Part shown: piece after piece, positions 9,984 to 23,400 of the stretch
Layout of the letters: every line of letters begins with the position of its first letter
How positions within the stretch are numbered: the stretch's first letter is position 1
From: Umbilicaria muhlenbergii
Taxonomy: Eukaryota; Ascomycota; Lecanoromycetes; Umbilicariales; Umbilicariaceae
DNA length: 64,000 nt
Direction: 5' to 3'
Assembly (NCBI GenBank): GCA_000611775.1
Contig: KK106986.1
Span: 1,364,001 to 1,428,000 of the forward strand
Program-made: the position numbers and the translations under genes
The notes under the pieces: generated by a model
The model's input: only the letters and a program-made list of their open reading frames with translations
Database searches by the model: none
Told to the model about the DNA's origin: nothing

Positions 9984-12900
9984 TATGAGCATTCAGTGTA
10001 TAAAACTCATCAGGTGCTAATTCAGAATTATTATAACATGATCAACTGACACTGATGAATATGAAATTACCTGATGTTAAACTAGATTGAGACTAGTGTG
10101 TCTTGACACTCTGACATTTATGTCATAACTGCACTTACAAGACTGCTTCCTTCTTTGTACTTTTCTAGGTTCAAATAACTCACCTCTTGCAACAGTTTCA
10201 GGCCTGCTTATGAAGTGAAATAGTTAACTGTAACATTAGAAAAGTATCAACACTCTTTTTGACCTCTGAAGGTGACAGAATATCAGCTGAGACAAATGCA
10301 TATGTTGATGAAAAAATTCTTCCTCAACATCATCAAATGTCTCAACTCACAGTTTACTGAGTGATCAGGAGGTTCTTAAAACATTTTAAATTTATTAATT
10401 AATTATCAACAATCAATTCTCAAGTCCTGTGAGAAGTAAGTAACAAATGATCAAGAAGTACTCTGTCACAGTGACAGGTAATTATGAGAAGCAGTTGTAA
10501 TAAACAGAAAATTCTGCAACATATAAGCGCCCTCAAAGACTTATTTGTAAGCACAAACAACTGCAGTAGAGGCAGTTGAAAGAGCAAGGTTTTAAATCAG
10601 ATAATCTCAGCATTAAAAGTAAATGTCTGAAGCATTAAAGAAATCATGATTAAATCACATCAGAAGGGAGGAATTTCTTCTTAATTTAAAAGATTATCCT
10701 TGACTGAAGGACAGTCAGATGATCATAAGAGATTAAAAATAATAAACATCATGAAAATGAACTCTTAAGGTGAGGTGACTTCTGAAAATTTATAATGATG
10801 AGCAACACATGATTCAGAGAACATCTGTCATTTAGTGTTGAAAGTGCTAAATCAGAGAGATTCATACAAGGCACAGATTAAGAATTTAAAAGAACAGAAT
10901 AATCAGAAAAATTCTCAGATAAAGAAATTAACAACTGAGAAACAAGAATTGAAACAGAATGTATTGAAGTTAACTTGATGACTTAATAACTCTGAAGCAG
11001 AGCAGCTAAGAGAAGGCACATTTAAATTAAACATGAATGACATAATGAAGAAGCATTCAGTGAAGTTTTTAAATTCATTAATTCTGAATGATGATCTTAA
11101 GCTCATATTTCAGGTATGAAATGATCAGATGAAGAGCAAGTTATGAATTAATGATGATTGATTCAATCAGCTGAATCAAGATGAAGTTAAACACATCAGA
11201 GTGACTTACATCAAGACATGAGTTGATGACAAGGTCACTGAACACCTCTATTCATGATTGAAAGCTCAATCAGAAAGAGAGATTTATGTTAAAAAGATTA
11301 TTTAATGTCTGAAGAACATCTTCAAGGATTCAGATCATCACTTGAAGGCATGAAAGCAACTGAAGAAGTTCAAGATGCTTTATCTTGAGAACTTTAATGT
11401 GTTTCAGTCAGAATTTTTACAATTAGTGAATTCAGTGAAGATGTCAACAGATCAGTGAAAAGAGAAAATTCATAACAAGTTATACAACTCACTTTAAGTT
11501 CAAATGAAAATATATGTCACTGACAAGAACATGTCATTTGATGCTTATTATAAGAAGGCTCAACAGTTCATGAGAGATCTTGTTAAGACTGATGAGAGGA
11601 TCAAGAAATAAAAGAATTAATAAAAGCTACAGAGAAAGTAGTCAGTTTTTAAATTTAAAAAGAAAACAATCATCACAATCACTGTTATTGCATGAGAAGC
11701 AATCAAGTCAATATTAATTGACATAACATGTTATATCTGTAATAAGAAAGAACACCTAGTGAGGGATTATTCTGATAAGTTAAAGAAGACTGAGGCAAAG
11801 GCTGTAAACTCTGATCATTCAGATTCAGAAAACAGGTTACTTTAGGTGAAGTCTTCACCTTAAAGTCAATGAAAGGAGCAAAGATAAGCAAGATGAAGAT
11901 GTTAAACATTTTAAGAAGATCATCATTAACCTGAGATTATCAACTTGCAGTTAATAATTTAATTATGAAGATAACAGCTCTGCTAAACACTGATGTTGCT
12001 GAAAAAGCTTTCATTCACAAGAAGCACTTAAAATTTGTGAAAAAACATCTGCAGTTATATATTAAGACAGTATAAAGATCAGTTCTCTTAACAGAATATA
12101 ATAATCAAAATGTTGAGATGATCTTTAAAGCATTTACAGCAAATTTAATGATTGACAGAAGATAAATTTTTACTCATTTCTTATTTTATAATATCAGCAG
12201 GCATGATGTTCTGATCAGGAGAAAATGATTCAAGAAGATTAAAATCTTGATTGATTACTTCAATCAAAAGCTGATTTGACCTGAGGAGGCTCAGTATCAG
12301 GTAAGCAGAGACTTGATAATGTCAAAGTGAGAGATTCAACTACTGAAACTCATATCAGAGCATCAAGCAGATGCTGAATGATGTAATAATCTGCATGAGG
12401 CAGCAACACTGACTCAGATTTTAAAAAGAGCAGAAAGAAATGAAATCATCATGATATTTAACAAAGCTGACCCTGAGGATACTGAACATTCAATAAGGTT
12501 AAATGAGTGAAAGGAAAAATTTATTAAATCACTTAAAAAGTCAGTCCTGCAGCTACAGGCATAATCAAAGACATGAAAAACTTAACAGCAGATCAACATC
12601 AATGAGATGAAAAAACAACTGAATGAAAAAGAAGGTTCAATGAATCACATGAGTAATTTAATGAACAAAGGTCAAAGTTCATTAAACATGAAAAAGTCAA
12701 AGGATCATAAACCTCCTCTTTATCAAGAAGTGAATATTACACTTTTGAAAGCAGGCAACTTTCTATGCAACATTAAGAAAAAAGGAGTTGTTATTGAGGT
12801 TATCAGCATTCATGAGGTCAATCATCTGATAAAAAACTAAAAGAACCCCTGTCTGCTGTTATAAGATGAAACAGAGTTGAATCAGAGAGTAAAGAAAAAA

Positions 12901-15900
12901 TTACCTCATCAGTATTAAAAGTTTGTGAAGGTTTTCAGCAAGATGACATCAGATCAGCTGCCTTTACACAAGAAAAAAGTAAATCATGATATCATCTTGA
13001 AAGATGAAAACAATCTGACCTCAAGCTCTTTGTACAGTATGTCACTGAAACAGCTAAAGTTGATTAAAACTTACCTTGAAGATCATTTAAGAAAGGATTT
13101 TATAATCTTTAATGATGCTTCTTATGCATTATCAGTCTTGTTCATGAAGAAGTCAGAAGAGGAGTGATGTTTCTATGTTAATTACTGAAAACTCAATGTC
13201 ATCATTAAGAAGAATAGATATCCTTTACCTCTGATTAAAGAAACATTGACATGACTGTTTAAAGTAAAAATATTTATCAAGCTGAATGTGAGACAGGCAT
13301 TTTATCAGATAAGAATGAAAAAATCTGTTGAGGATTTAATCACTTTTCAAACAAGGTACAGATTTTACAAATATAAGATTTTACTTTTCAGTCTTTACAA
13401 CAGACTCACCTTCTTTCAAAAATATATTAATGATGTTTTATTTGATTATCTGAATAATTTCTGCATAATTTATATGAATGATATCTTGATCTACTCAGAG
13501 GATCTGTTGAAACATGACACTTAAGTCAAAAAGGTGCTTCAACACCTTAAAGAAGCAAGCTTACAAGTGAACATAAAGAAGAGTGAGTTCAGTATTCAAT
13601 TTATCAAGTTTCTGAGCTTCATCATCAGCACTGAAGATATTACAATGAACTTAAACAAGATCTCTGTCATTAAGGACTGATCATTATTAATATTAATTAA
13701 GAAAATTCAGTCCTTCCTGAGATTCTGCAACTTTTATTATTACTCATTAAAAAAATGAGGTTAAGTTGTACACCTGTTGATAAAGCTGATCACAAAAGGA
13801 GTCTGATACCTCTTAGAAGAGTTGAAAATTCAAGTCTTTAAGAAGGCAAAAGAGCTTATATTATCAAATGCTGTCTGAACTCACTACTCACCTTATTTGA
13901 AAACTTGAATGAAGACAGATGTCAGCAGTGAAGTTGTTGCAGAAGTGCTCATTCAACAATAAAAAGATGATAAGTGAAAATTTGTAATTTACTTCTCAAA
14001 GACAATGTCACCTGAGGAAATGCAATACAAGATTCATGACAAAGAGATGTTAACAGTTGTTAAAGCTCTTCAAGAATGATGTGACATGTTATTAAGTTTA
14101 CAAGCAGCCTCTTTTGTTACAATTACAGATCATCATACTCTGAAGTACTTTATCATCAAGTGATTGCTTAATTCATGACAGGCTAGATGAGCTGATATGA
14201 TGATAAATTACAACTTCAAGATTACTTACTGCTCAAGAACAGTCAACATCATTGTTGATACTCTGATAAAAAAACATGATGAGTTGATCACTCAGAAAGA
14301 AAAGAACATCACTGCATAAACATAATTATTTTTAAATTCTAATTACATAATAATCACAATAAGTGAGGGTTCAATGAATGTTGAAAGTGATTCATCAAAC
14401 AAGACTGAACAAGCAGAAAATTCTTATCAGCTGATGAATTAAATTCTGCAAGTCAACTGCTCTCATGAATCACTGAATCAGTATCATCAAATGACAAGAA
14501 AGAAGAAATGAGGTTGAAAGTTTTAAAACAGTCTTCTTACATGATTTGAGAAGCTCATGATGCTGAATGTGAACACTTTGCAGACTCATTTGATTAATGA
14601 GGCTCATTCAACATCAGTGACAGCACACTCAGGCAAGATTAAGATGACAAAATTATTATCAGTTCAGTATTACTGATTGAGTCTGTCAAATGACTGTTCT
14701 ACCTTTGTTTCAAACTGTTGAACATATCATTGAACACAAGTACTCTGAGATAAGACCTCAGATTTACTTCATCTGTTATCAATTGAAGATAAGTGCTGAC
14801 AGCATGTCTCATTCAACTTTAAATTCTTCTCATGAGACAAGAAAGGCTTTGACAACATATTCATTATTATTAATTACTTTAAAAAAAGGGCCTTCTCACT
14901 GTCATGTCAGAAGACAGTTATGACAGCTCAAGCTGCATAATTGTATTATGAGTACATTTGAAGAATTTATGAAACATCTGAGACAGCAACATCAGACTGA
15001 GGTTCTCAGTTCATCTCAACATTCATGAATGAACTCTGCAAGCTTGTGAGGGTAAAGCAAAAGCTTTCAACAGCATATTACTCACAAACTGATGAAAGCA
15101 CTGAGGTATTGAATCAGTACATTAATCAACAGCTTCATTTCTTCATGAATCACTTTCAAAACAACTGATCAGACCTTTTATTAATAATGAACTTCACTCA
15201 AGCAGTTCTCATTCATGAGTTCACAGGCATGTCACCTTATGAGTTGAAGTTAAAACAGACCCCTCATTTACACTTTCATTAAAAAGAGTGAATGCAATCC
15301 TTGAACACAGTGAGAGAGCAGCTCACATGTGAGAAAGCTTAAATCTTTATCATCAGAACACATGACACTGTAAAATGAGCAAAGAGCAACCTGAAACAGA
15401 CTTAAAATAAGATGACAGGTTAAGCAAATAAACACTGAAGGAAATTTGACTTTATTGTTGATGATTGAGTTTATGTTACTCAAAAGAGCTGAACCACTGA
15501 AAGATTTAACTTAAAGTTGAATCATCAAGCAGCAGGCTTTTACTGAATTCTCAGCATGAAAAATCACTTCTATGTTCTGAAGCTACTTAAACACATGAAG
15601 ATAAACAACATCTTTCATGCTGATCATTTAAGAAAGGTGATGAATAATTTAATGCTGAATTAAATTCAGGACTCAGAGTTGTTGACTGAAGTTAATAATC
15701 AACCTGAGTACACAGTGAAAAAAATCTTAGCAAGCTGAATTCACAACAATGTCTTGCAATATCAAGTGACTTAAGAGGGATATGATTCAGACTCTGAATG
15801 ATATAACACTGATGACTTTATAGGGTCACCTCAAAAGGTAAAAAATTATCATGATGCTTATCTGAATGAGGCGGGGCCATCAAGGAGACTACAAGTTTGA

Positions 15901-17131
15901 TTAAATATTTATAAATCAGGTGAAGAGCTGAACCTGATGAATAAAGACAACATGACAGTCAATAAAGAACTTGAGAGACAATCAAGATGAAAAGTTTAAG
16001 ATGAAAACTGAGGACAATCCTTCTGTCTGAAGAGGGTTGATGTTACAATATGATCAATTAACACTGATGAATATGAAATTACCTGATGTTAAACTAAATT
16101 GAGATTAGTGTGTCTTGACACTTTAAAATTTATGTCATGACTGCACTTATAAGACTGCTTCCTTTTTTGTACTTTTTTAAATTTAAATAATTCACCTCTT
16201 GCAACAGTTTCAGGCCTGCTTATGAAGTGAAATAATTAATCATAACAAGAATAAGAAAGATTATACTTAACAATGACACAATCTTGTGAAGATAACTTTT
16301 GTTAATGAATTAACCTCATGAGGAAGCTCAGTCATAAACATCACTTCTGACACTTCATGAAAGTGATTAAAGAAGTCAACATCATTGATGACATCTTACA
16401 GAGATGTGATTTAACAATGAACATCTTATGAAGGCAACTTCACTGAGGTGACTGTTTTGCATGAATTAATCTCATGAGGAAGCTCAGTCATAAACATCAC
16501 TTCTGACACTTCATGAAAGTGATTAAAAGAGTTAACATCATTGATGACATCTTGTAAAGATGTGATTCAACAATGAACATCTTGTGAAGACAGCTTCACT
16601 GAGGTGACTGTTTCATGTGAATCAACCTCATGAGAGAGTTCAATTAATAAACATCACTTCTGACACTTCATGAAAGTGACTAAAGGAGTCAACATCATTG
16701 ATGAAATTTTATAAAAATGTGATTCAGTAATGAGCATCTTGTGAAAGCAGCTTCATTAAGGTGACTGCTTCATGTGAATTAATTTCATAAAGAAACTCAA
16801 TCAATGAATATCACTTCTGACACTTCATGAAAGTGATTAAAGGAGTTAACATCATTGATGACACCTCATGAAGATGTGATTTAATAATGAACATCTCATG
16901 AAGACAGCTTCATCAAGATGACTGCTTCATGAGATTTTCCTCAAACTGATTAACTTCAGAAGAAATATATTATGAGGTTAAAATAAATGTCACTTTCTTT
17001 TTTAATAATAATTCTCTACTCATTAACAATATCATATTATTGTGAATCATCAATTATAAGTTTAAGTCATTATTGTCACATAGCTTTATAATTCCTTAGT
17101 TAAGATATTATCTCATGATAATACACTTACA
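9984..17131 (+). repeat. 5' LTR of Gypsy element B, split by element A
   Basis: The LTR comprises 9984-10028 and 16253-17131 (about 924 bases) and resumes after the inserted element A and its target duplication. It is homologous to 35746-36277 and, inverted, to the solo LTR 58430-59042. It contains four tandem units of about 155 bases (about 16,313-16,935), each with the phrase ACATCACTTCTGACACTTC. It ends ACACTTACA, matching the TTTACA end of the solo copy. Confidence 0.85.
10029..16247 (+). mobile_element. Ty3/Gypsy LTR retrotransposon A (fossil)
   Basis: Complete outline of 6,219 bases with 207-base LTRs (10029-10235 and 16041-16247) and a perfect 5-base target duplication AGAAT (10024-10028 and 16248-16252). 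It sits inside the 5' LTR of element B. Parts in order on the plus strand: coiled-coil-rich gag (about 10,600-11,680), zinc knuckle (about 11,730), protease (about 11,960-12,100), reverse transcriptase (about 13,080-13,520, with NDILIYSED), RNase H (about 13,900-14,300), integrase (about 14,540-15,260) and a chromodomain-like tail (about 15,690). It is heavily decayed and broken many times over. The two LTRs differ mostly by transitions. It is younger than B and related to D. Confidence 0.88.
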
Positions 17132-20100
17132 GTTTTATTGCTCTGATTCATTGTAAGAACACTGTTCAGCAAGAATGATTAAAAACTTATAAACTCCTCA
17201 ATCAGCCTTCACAATGATTTCACAAATCACTTCAAAAACTTCACAAGTAATAATTAATGATGATTTTATCATTTTTAATTCTCAGTTATGACATGTCACT
17301 TCTACATTCTCTGAGGAGTTTATCATGATGAATATCAAAATTCAACTTGTGAAGATTCAACTCATGAGTGAGAAGAAATGTACTAAGCAGACTGAGCTTA
17401 AAACTCATTGTTGATTTACATTAAATTTATCTTCAAATTCAAAACACGCCTGTTATGAAAAGTGAGTCAAAGATGAAAACCTTTACTGTATGAAGGACTA
17501 CTCTCACTTTCAGTAATATGTACATTAAATTAAGCATCTTCTCATGAAGTTTCACCTTGAAGAGTCAGATCATTATCTGAATTATAAAATCACAGAGTGA
17601 TGAGTCACACATCATGAAGAAAAGAGCTTAAAAGATATCTGAGAAAGTTAAAAGAATTTTTTAAAGTCTCTTTTAAAAGATCATGATAATCAAGTGTATA
17701 ATGCATGAATGAATTAAATGAATTGTCACAAGTTAAGCAGTGAATCTGATGATGAGTATCTTCACAAGTTAAATGAACTTCTGATTTAAATAAAAAATGA
17801 GGTGAAGAATTATTATTAAATTCAGTTAATGATCTTCTTCAAGAGCCTGAATCATGTCATGAAGCAGAAGATTCATGAACACTCTGTGTTTTCAAACTCT
17901 TAAGAAGATTTAATTACACTTATGAAGAAACTTCATCTCAGCATCAGAACTGAAACTCACTTGTGAGTAATAATCATGAACAGTGACTTCAGCAGAAGCA
18001 TCTCTGTGAACTTCATGAAGTGAAAAGATCACAAACCTACAACATTCATCATCACTACATCACATGATTTAAAATCTTCATGAGGAGTGTTCTTTAATGA
18101 AGACTGCAACTACTATGATAAGCACAGACATAAGGAACTGAACTGTCTTAAGAAGAAGTCAGACAACACTGTGAGCAGAACTCTGTCAACTGATTCAGTT
18201 AATAATAATAATCATGTCACAGCAGCTTCTGAGGTTATCATGAAAATCATTATGAAGTTTAAATCAAAGAAGAGTGCATCATTTAAAATGAAGATATGAT
18301 TATGACTCACAGTACATCTTGTAAAAAAATCACTTTCAATTGTTCTTAACAGTGTTAATGACCTCAATCTTCTTCACAAGAATATTGTGAAGAGCTTATC
18401 TTCAGTTTTTAAGATATTATCATTTCATCATGTTGAAGAAGATACCTTGTGAACTTATTTTATTTATCATGAAGTAGTAGAGGTTCAGGACTCTTTCAGA
18501 GTTTAAAAATAAACTTGTGAACCTTTTACCTCTGCTGACTTAAAGATGTCAGTGATCTTAAGATTATCATGATTATGATGAAATAATCTGAAGGTTGACT
18601 TCATCAATCTTACAGTACAGTGAAGGTCAGATGCAGAGAACTTTTTAATAACTTTATTACTGAAAGAAATCATCATAAAAGACCTCATGAGAAAACTCAG
18701 AGATTTTAAGATAAATTACATGATGCAGAGATTACAGATGATAAATCTTGATGAATTAAAAAACTTCATGAATTTAATTCCTGAAGCTTACAAGAGCCTC
18801 ATGAAGGTTTTTTCAGAAACTTAAGTGAAAACTCTGTCTTCTCATCATAAAAAAAATCACTCAATTGATTTATTAAAGAAAACAACATCACGTTTTAATC
18901 TTATGTATAATCTTTTCATGAAGGAGTTGACTGTACTATGAGAGTATTTAAATATCAACCTCATGAATGAGTTTATTCAGTCATCATGATCTTTCATGAA
19001 AGCATCAGTGCTTTTTGCATTTAAAAATGATGAAGACTTGCAGCTCTGCATGAACTATCAAGAGTTAAATGTTATTATTTAAAAGAATCAGTACTTTCTA
19101 TCATTAATTAATGAGATCATGAATCATATCTGTGATGCTCAGATCTTTATGAAGATTGATGTCAAAAACACTTATTATCACATTCACATACATGAGGATG
19201 ATGAGTGAAAGACAGCATTTCATATTAAGTACAAGCTGTATGAATATTTAATTATGTTTTTTGAGCTTATTAATGCTCCTGCAAGTTTTCAGTCTTATAT
19301 TCATGAAGTTCTTCATGAACATTTAAACATCTTCATGATTATATTCCTGAATGATATACTGATTTACTCAATGAAAGAGAGTCAGCATGAACAGCATGTT
19401 TAAATTGTCTTAAAAACTCTGCTCACAGCAAAGTTGTTCATAAAGCTTTTTAAATGCCTGTTTAATGTGAAGCATGTGCCCTTTTTGAGATATGTTATCA
19501 CAGATATGAGGGTTAAAATGAAGATGAATCACATATTTATCATTGTCAACTGATCAGAGTCAGAAAGTATACATGAAGTGTAAACATTTCTGAGCTTTGT
19601 GAACTTTTATTAAAGGTTCATACAGAGCTTCTCATGTATCACTGCATCTCTCACAGAGATCACTAAAGGGTTTAATGCAAAATTGTTACAATTAGTTATT
19701 TCACTTCATAAGCAGGCCTAAAACTGTTGCAAGAGGTGAATTATTTGAACTTAAAAAAGTATAAGGAGGAAAGCTGATACAAAGGTTGCAGTCATGACAT
19801 AAATATCTAAATGCCAAGACATGTTAATCTTAATTTAGCTCAGTAATTTAACATTCATCAGAGCTTGAAGCTCATATTGTAACATCACTTTTCTTCAAAC
19901 AGAAGAACTGTCCTCAGTTTTTAAATATTAACTTTCTGAGTTAAGTCTTTCTTCTTCACTGCTTCTTTGCCTTTTTCTTAATTATTAAGTTGTTTTCTTT
20001 TACAGAATTTAGCTTCTTACTGTTTCTGTAAGCATTCAATCACACTTGCAGTCTCTGTGATGGTTCAGCCTCATCTGAATAAGCATCATGAAAGTCTTTC

Positions 20101-20400
20101 AATTTCTGAGGTGAGTCAATGAAGCCCTCAGTGTTATATCATTTTAAGTTAAGGTCATAACCTTCTCAAGTCACTTGATATTGCAAGATATTATTATGAA
20201 CTCAGCTTGCAAGAACTCTGTCAACTGTGTATTTCAGCTGATTATTAACTTTAATGAATGAGTCAAGTTCTTGAATCTGTTTTGAAAGAACATCATTCAA
20301 GGCCTTTCTTAAATGATCTGCATGAAAGATGTTATTCATTTTCATGTGCTTTAACAGGTTCACAACATATGAGTGTTTTTTTATACTGAGTATGTGATAG

Positions 20401-23400
20401 TGTCACAGGTTAGTGGCAATCTGAGACTCATGTAGAGCATGCGCCCTACAAGTGACTTGACAGTGTTAATGAGCCACATGAAAACTCTGCACTGCTCAAT
20501 TTCACCTTCATTCCTTAGTTATTAGTTTTATATAATTAGGATCATATAACCTTTATACATCTATATCTCACGCTGTCACATACCTCAACTATACTTCTCT
20601 TTCTAGTAAGAGATGTTATAATCTTACAGTTCTAATAACTCTACCTTTCAAAGAATGATGACTCAAGATAAGATGCAGACTTGAAATCAACTACATCAAA
20701 CTTCTGAAGCAGAATGAGACATGATGATGAAGAATCAACAAAATAATCATGAAACATCACTCATTTCCTCTGACATCAGTGAAGTGAACCTCATGAGCGG
20801 AGGATCCTCAGGTGAAACAGTGCACAACATTAACAATGAGATCACGCAAGTGAAATGACAGTGAGACAAACTCCTTAAGCAACAAGAGCTGCAGCAGCTC
20901 TGAATGAAAGTTCTGACACTGAAAATCAACCTACTCAAAGATCCTGCTACTCATGTTGATACCTCAGCTGAGAGATTCCTTGACTCTATGAACGCTGAGT
21001 TCATAATGAGCAAGCGCTGCGCTGATGAAATGCTGCCAATACAAAATGTATGATCAAGGATTCAGGCAAAGGAGTTGCCGCTATATCATGACAAGAACAT
21101 GAAAGAGCACCTGAATTGAATGTGAGATGCAAGAAATACCTTTCATTTTAACTCAGCTGATTTCCCTCATGAGGAGGATAAGGTGATTTACATCATGCAA
21201 TACCTTGAAGATGAACTCAAGGAGGCATGACTGCAAGATGATGAAATTAAGAATTATTTCACTGTTATCTGAGATGATTTTATGAAATTCCTGCTTGACA
21301 TTATTGAGGACCCTGTGAATCATCAGCTTCACATCACTCAGCTGTATAATGATGCTGTTCAACTACCTCATTAATCAGTTTAAGCTTTCAATAGTTATTT
21401 GAGCACCTTGAAAGCTCAGTTACCTCCCTACAGTGAAGAGCACATGAGGACTCACTTTTTCACAAAATTGAAGCTTGAGGTCTGTGCAGCCTTGATGAAT
21501 TATCAGGACCTACTCACAACTTGAAAAGAAATCATCACCTTGACTGCACACTTAAAGAATAATCTACATTTAAGAGGTGTCACAAAATTGAAAGCAAATC
21601 CTAATATGACAGTTACCCTCAGCTGCAAACCTGAGTCACTGCTGAAGCCTGCTGAGAATAAGGATCATAAGCCTGATGAGGGCAAGGTGAAGAGCAAGTG
21701 AGATAATAAATAAGAAAGTGAATCAGTGAAGGCTCCTGAAACAAAGGACTTGTCACACGTGACTTGTTAAAATTGTAATCAGAAGGGACATTATTCCCCT
21801 GATTGTTCACAGCCTGTGAAAAACTCAGACCTGAATAAGACCTCAGTTGCAGCTGTTTCAGCACCAAAAAATGAAAACACTTCAGTGAAGGCTTCACGCC
21901 ACTGAAGTGCTGAACAAAAGTAGCCTTGAAGTTTAATTTAATTGTTGATGAACAAGTTCTTCACAATGATGATGTCATACTCATGCAAGCCTTATTGAAC
22001 ATGAGAGCTGAAGTCAATGTGATTTCACAACATTTCATTATTGAGCATCAATTGACTCATATGAAGGGCTTGTTGCCTCAACTTTAATTCTTGAATGATC
22101 AGAAGGCTTACTGCTTCAGTGCTTACTGTGTGCATTATCAGCTTACTGACAGTTGAGGATAATTTCATGAATGTGAACATGTGTTCTACACATTAAATAA
22201 GTCAGGATCACCCCTTATCCTTGAACTTTCTGCATTGAAGACTGAACATGTGTGAATTGACTGCAGAATGAAGGCGTGGCGCTTCAACATTAAGAAGCAG
22301 CCTATTGAGTTACAGTCATCTGATGAATTCACAAGAGAGATTCAAGATCACTCTGCTGTCTATGCTGTGATATGAGCTGATCTGAGTGATGACGCTGCAT
22401 CAGAGGTGCACATATAAAGCACTGAAATAACACAAGCTTTACCTGAGGAGTACATTGATTATGCAGATGTGTTTTCAACAGAGAATGCTGACCTCCTTTC
22501 ACTTCATAAGATCAGTGATCATGCAATTGATCTGAACAGCACAGATCCACCTTATGACTCTTTGTATAACCTCTTCAATACTGAATTAGAGGTACTACAA
22601 GAATACTTGAATGACATCTTAATGAAAGGTTGAATCCGCCATTTCATGAGCCCTGCAGAGGCACTCATCCTTTTTGTTTCAAAGAAAGATGAAGGGCTGC
22701 AGTTATGTGTTGATTATCAGAGGTTGAACAAGATGATCATCAAGAACAGGCACCTGTTACCTCTTATAAGTGAAATGTTGAATCAGCTTAGTGAAGTCAA
22801 GCTATTTATGAAGCTAGATTTGAAGAACATCTATCATCATATCTGCATCAAGGAGAGTGATGAGTGGAAAACAGCATTCTGCACTCATTACAGTCACTTT
22901 GAGTATATGGTCATGCCTTTCAGATTGGCAAATGCGCTGACTATGTTTCAGGCTTACATCAACTGAGTGCTAGCAGAGCTTGTGAATGTCTTTTGTGTTG
23001 TCTATCTAGATGACATTCTTATATATTCAGAATCACTGATGAAACACTGAGAGCACATTAAGCAGGTGTTAGACTGACTTCATTGATTTCAACTTTATGT
23101 GAACCCTAAAAAGTGTGAATTCTTCATTATCAAGGTGAAATTCCTAGAGTTTATTATCACAACTGAAGGTGTAGCCATGGATCCGTGATGAGTGAACATC
23201 ATACAAGACTGATCAGTATCAAGGACTTTTCAGGAAGTACAAGTCTTCCTAGACTTTGTGAACTTTTATAAATACTTTATTAAGCGCTATTCACAAGTTG
23301 CAGCCCCCTTGACAAACCTTATGAAAGGTAGCAAGGATGAAAAGAAGTTTGAGCCTTTTAAATTTTCAAGTGACGCAAAGAAGGTGTTTAACTGCCTTCA

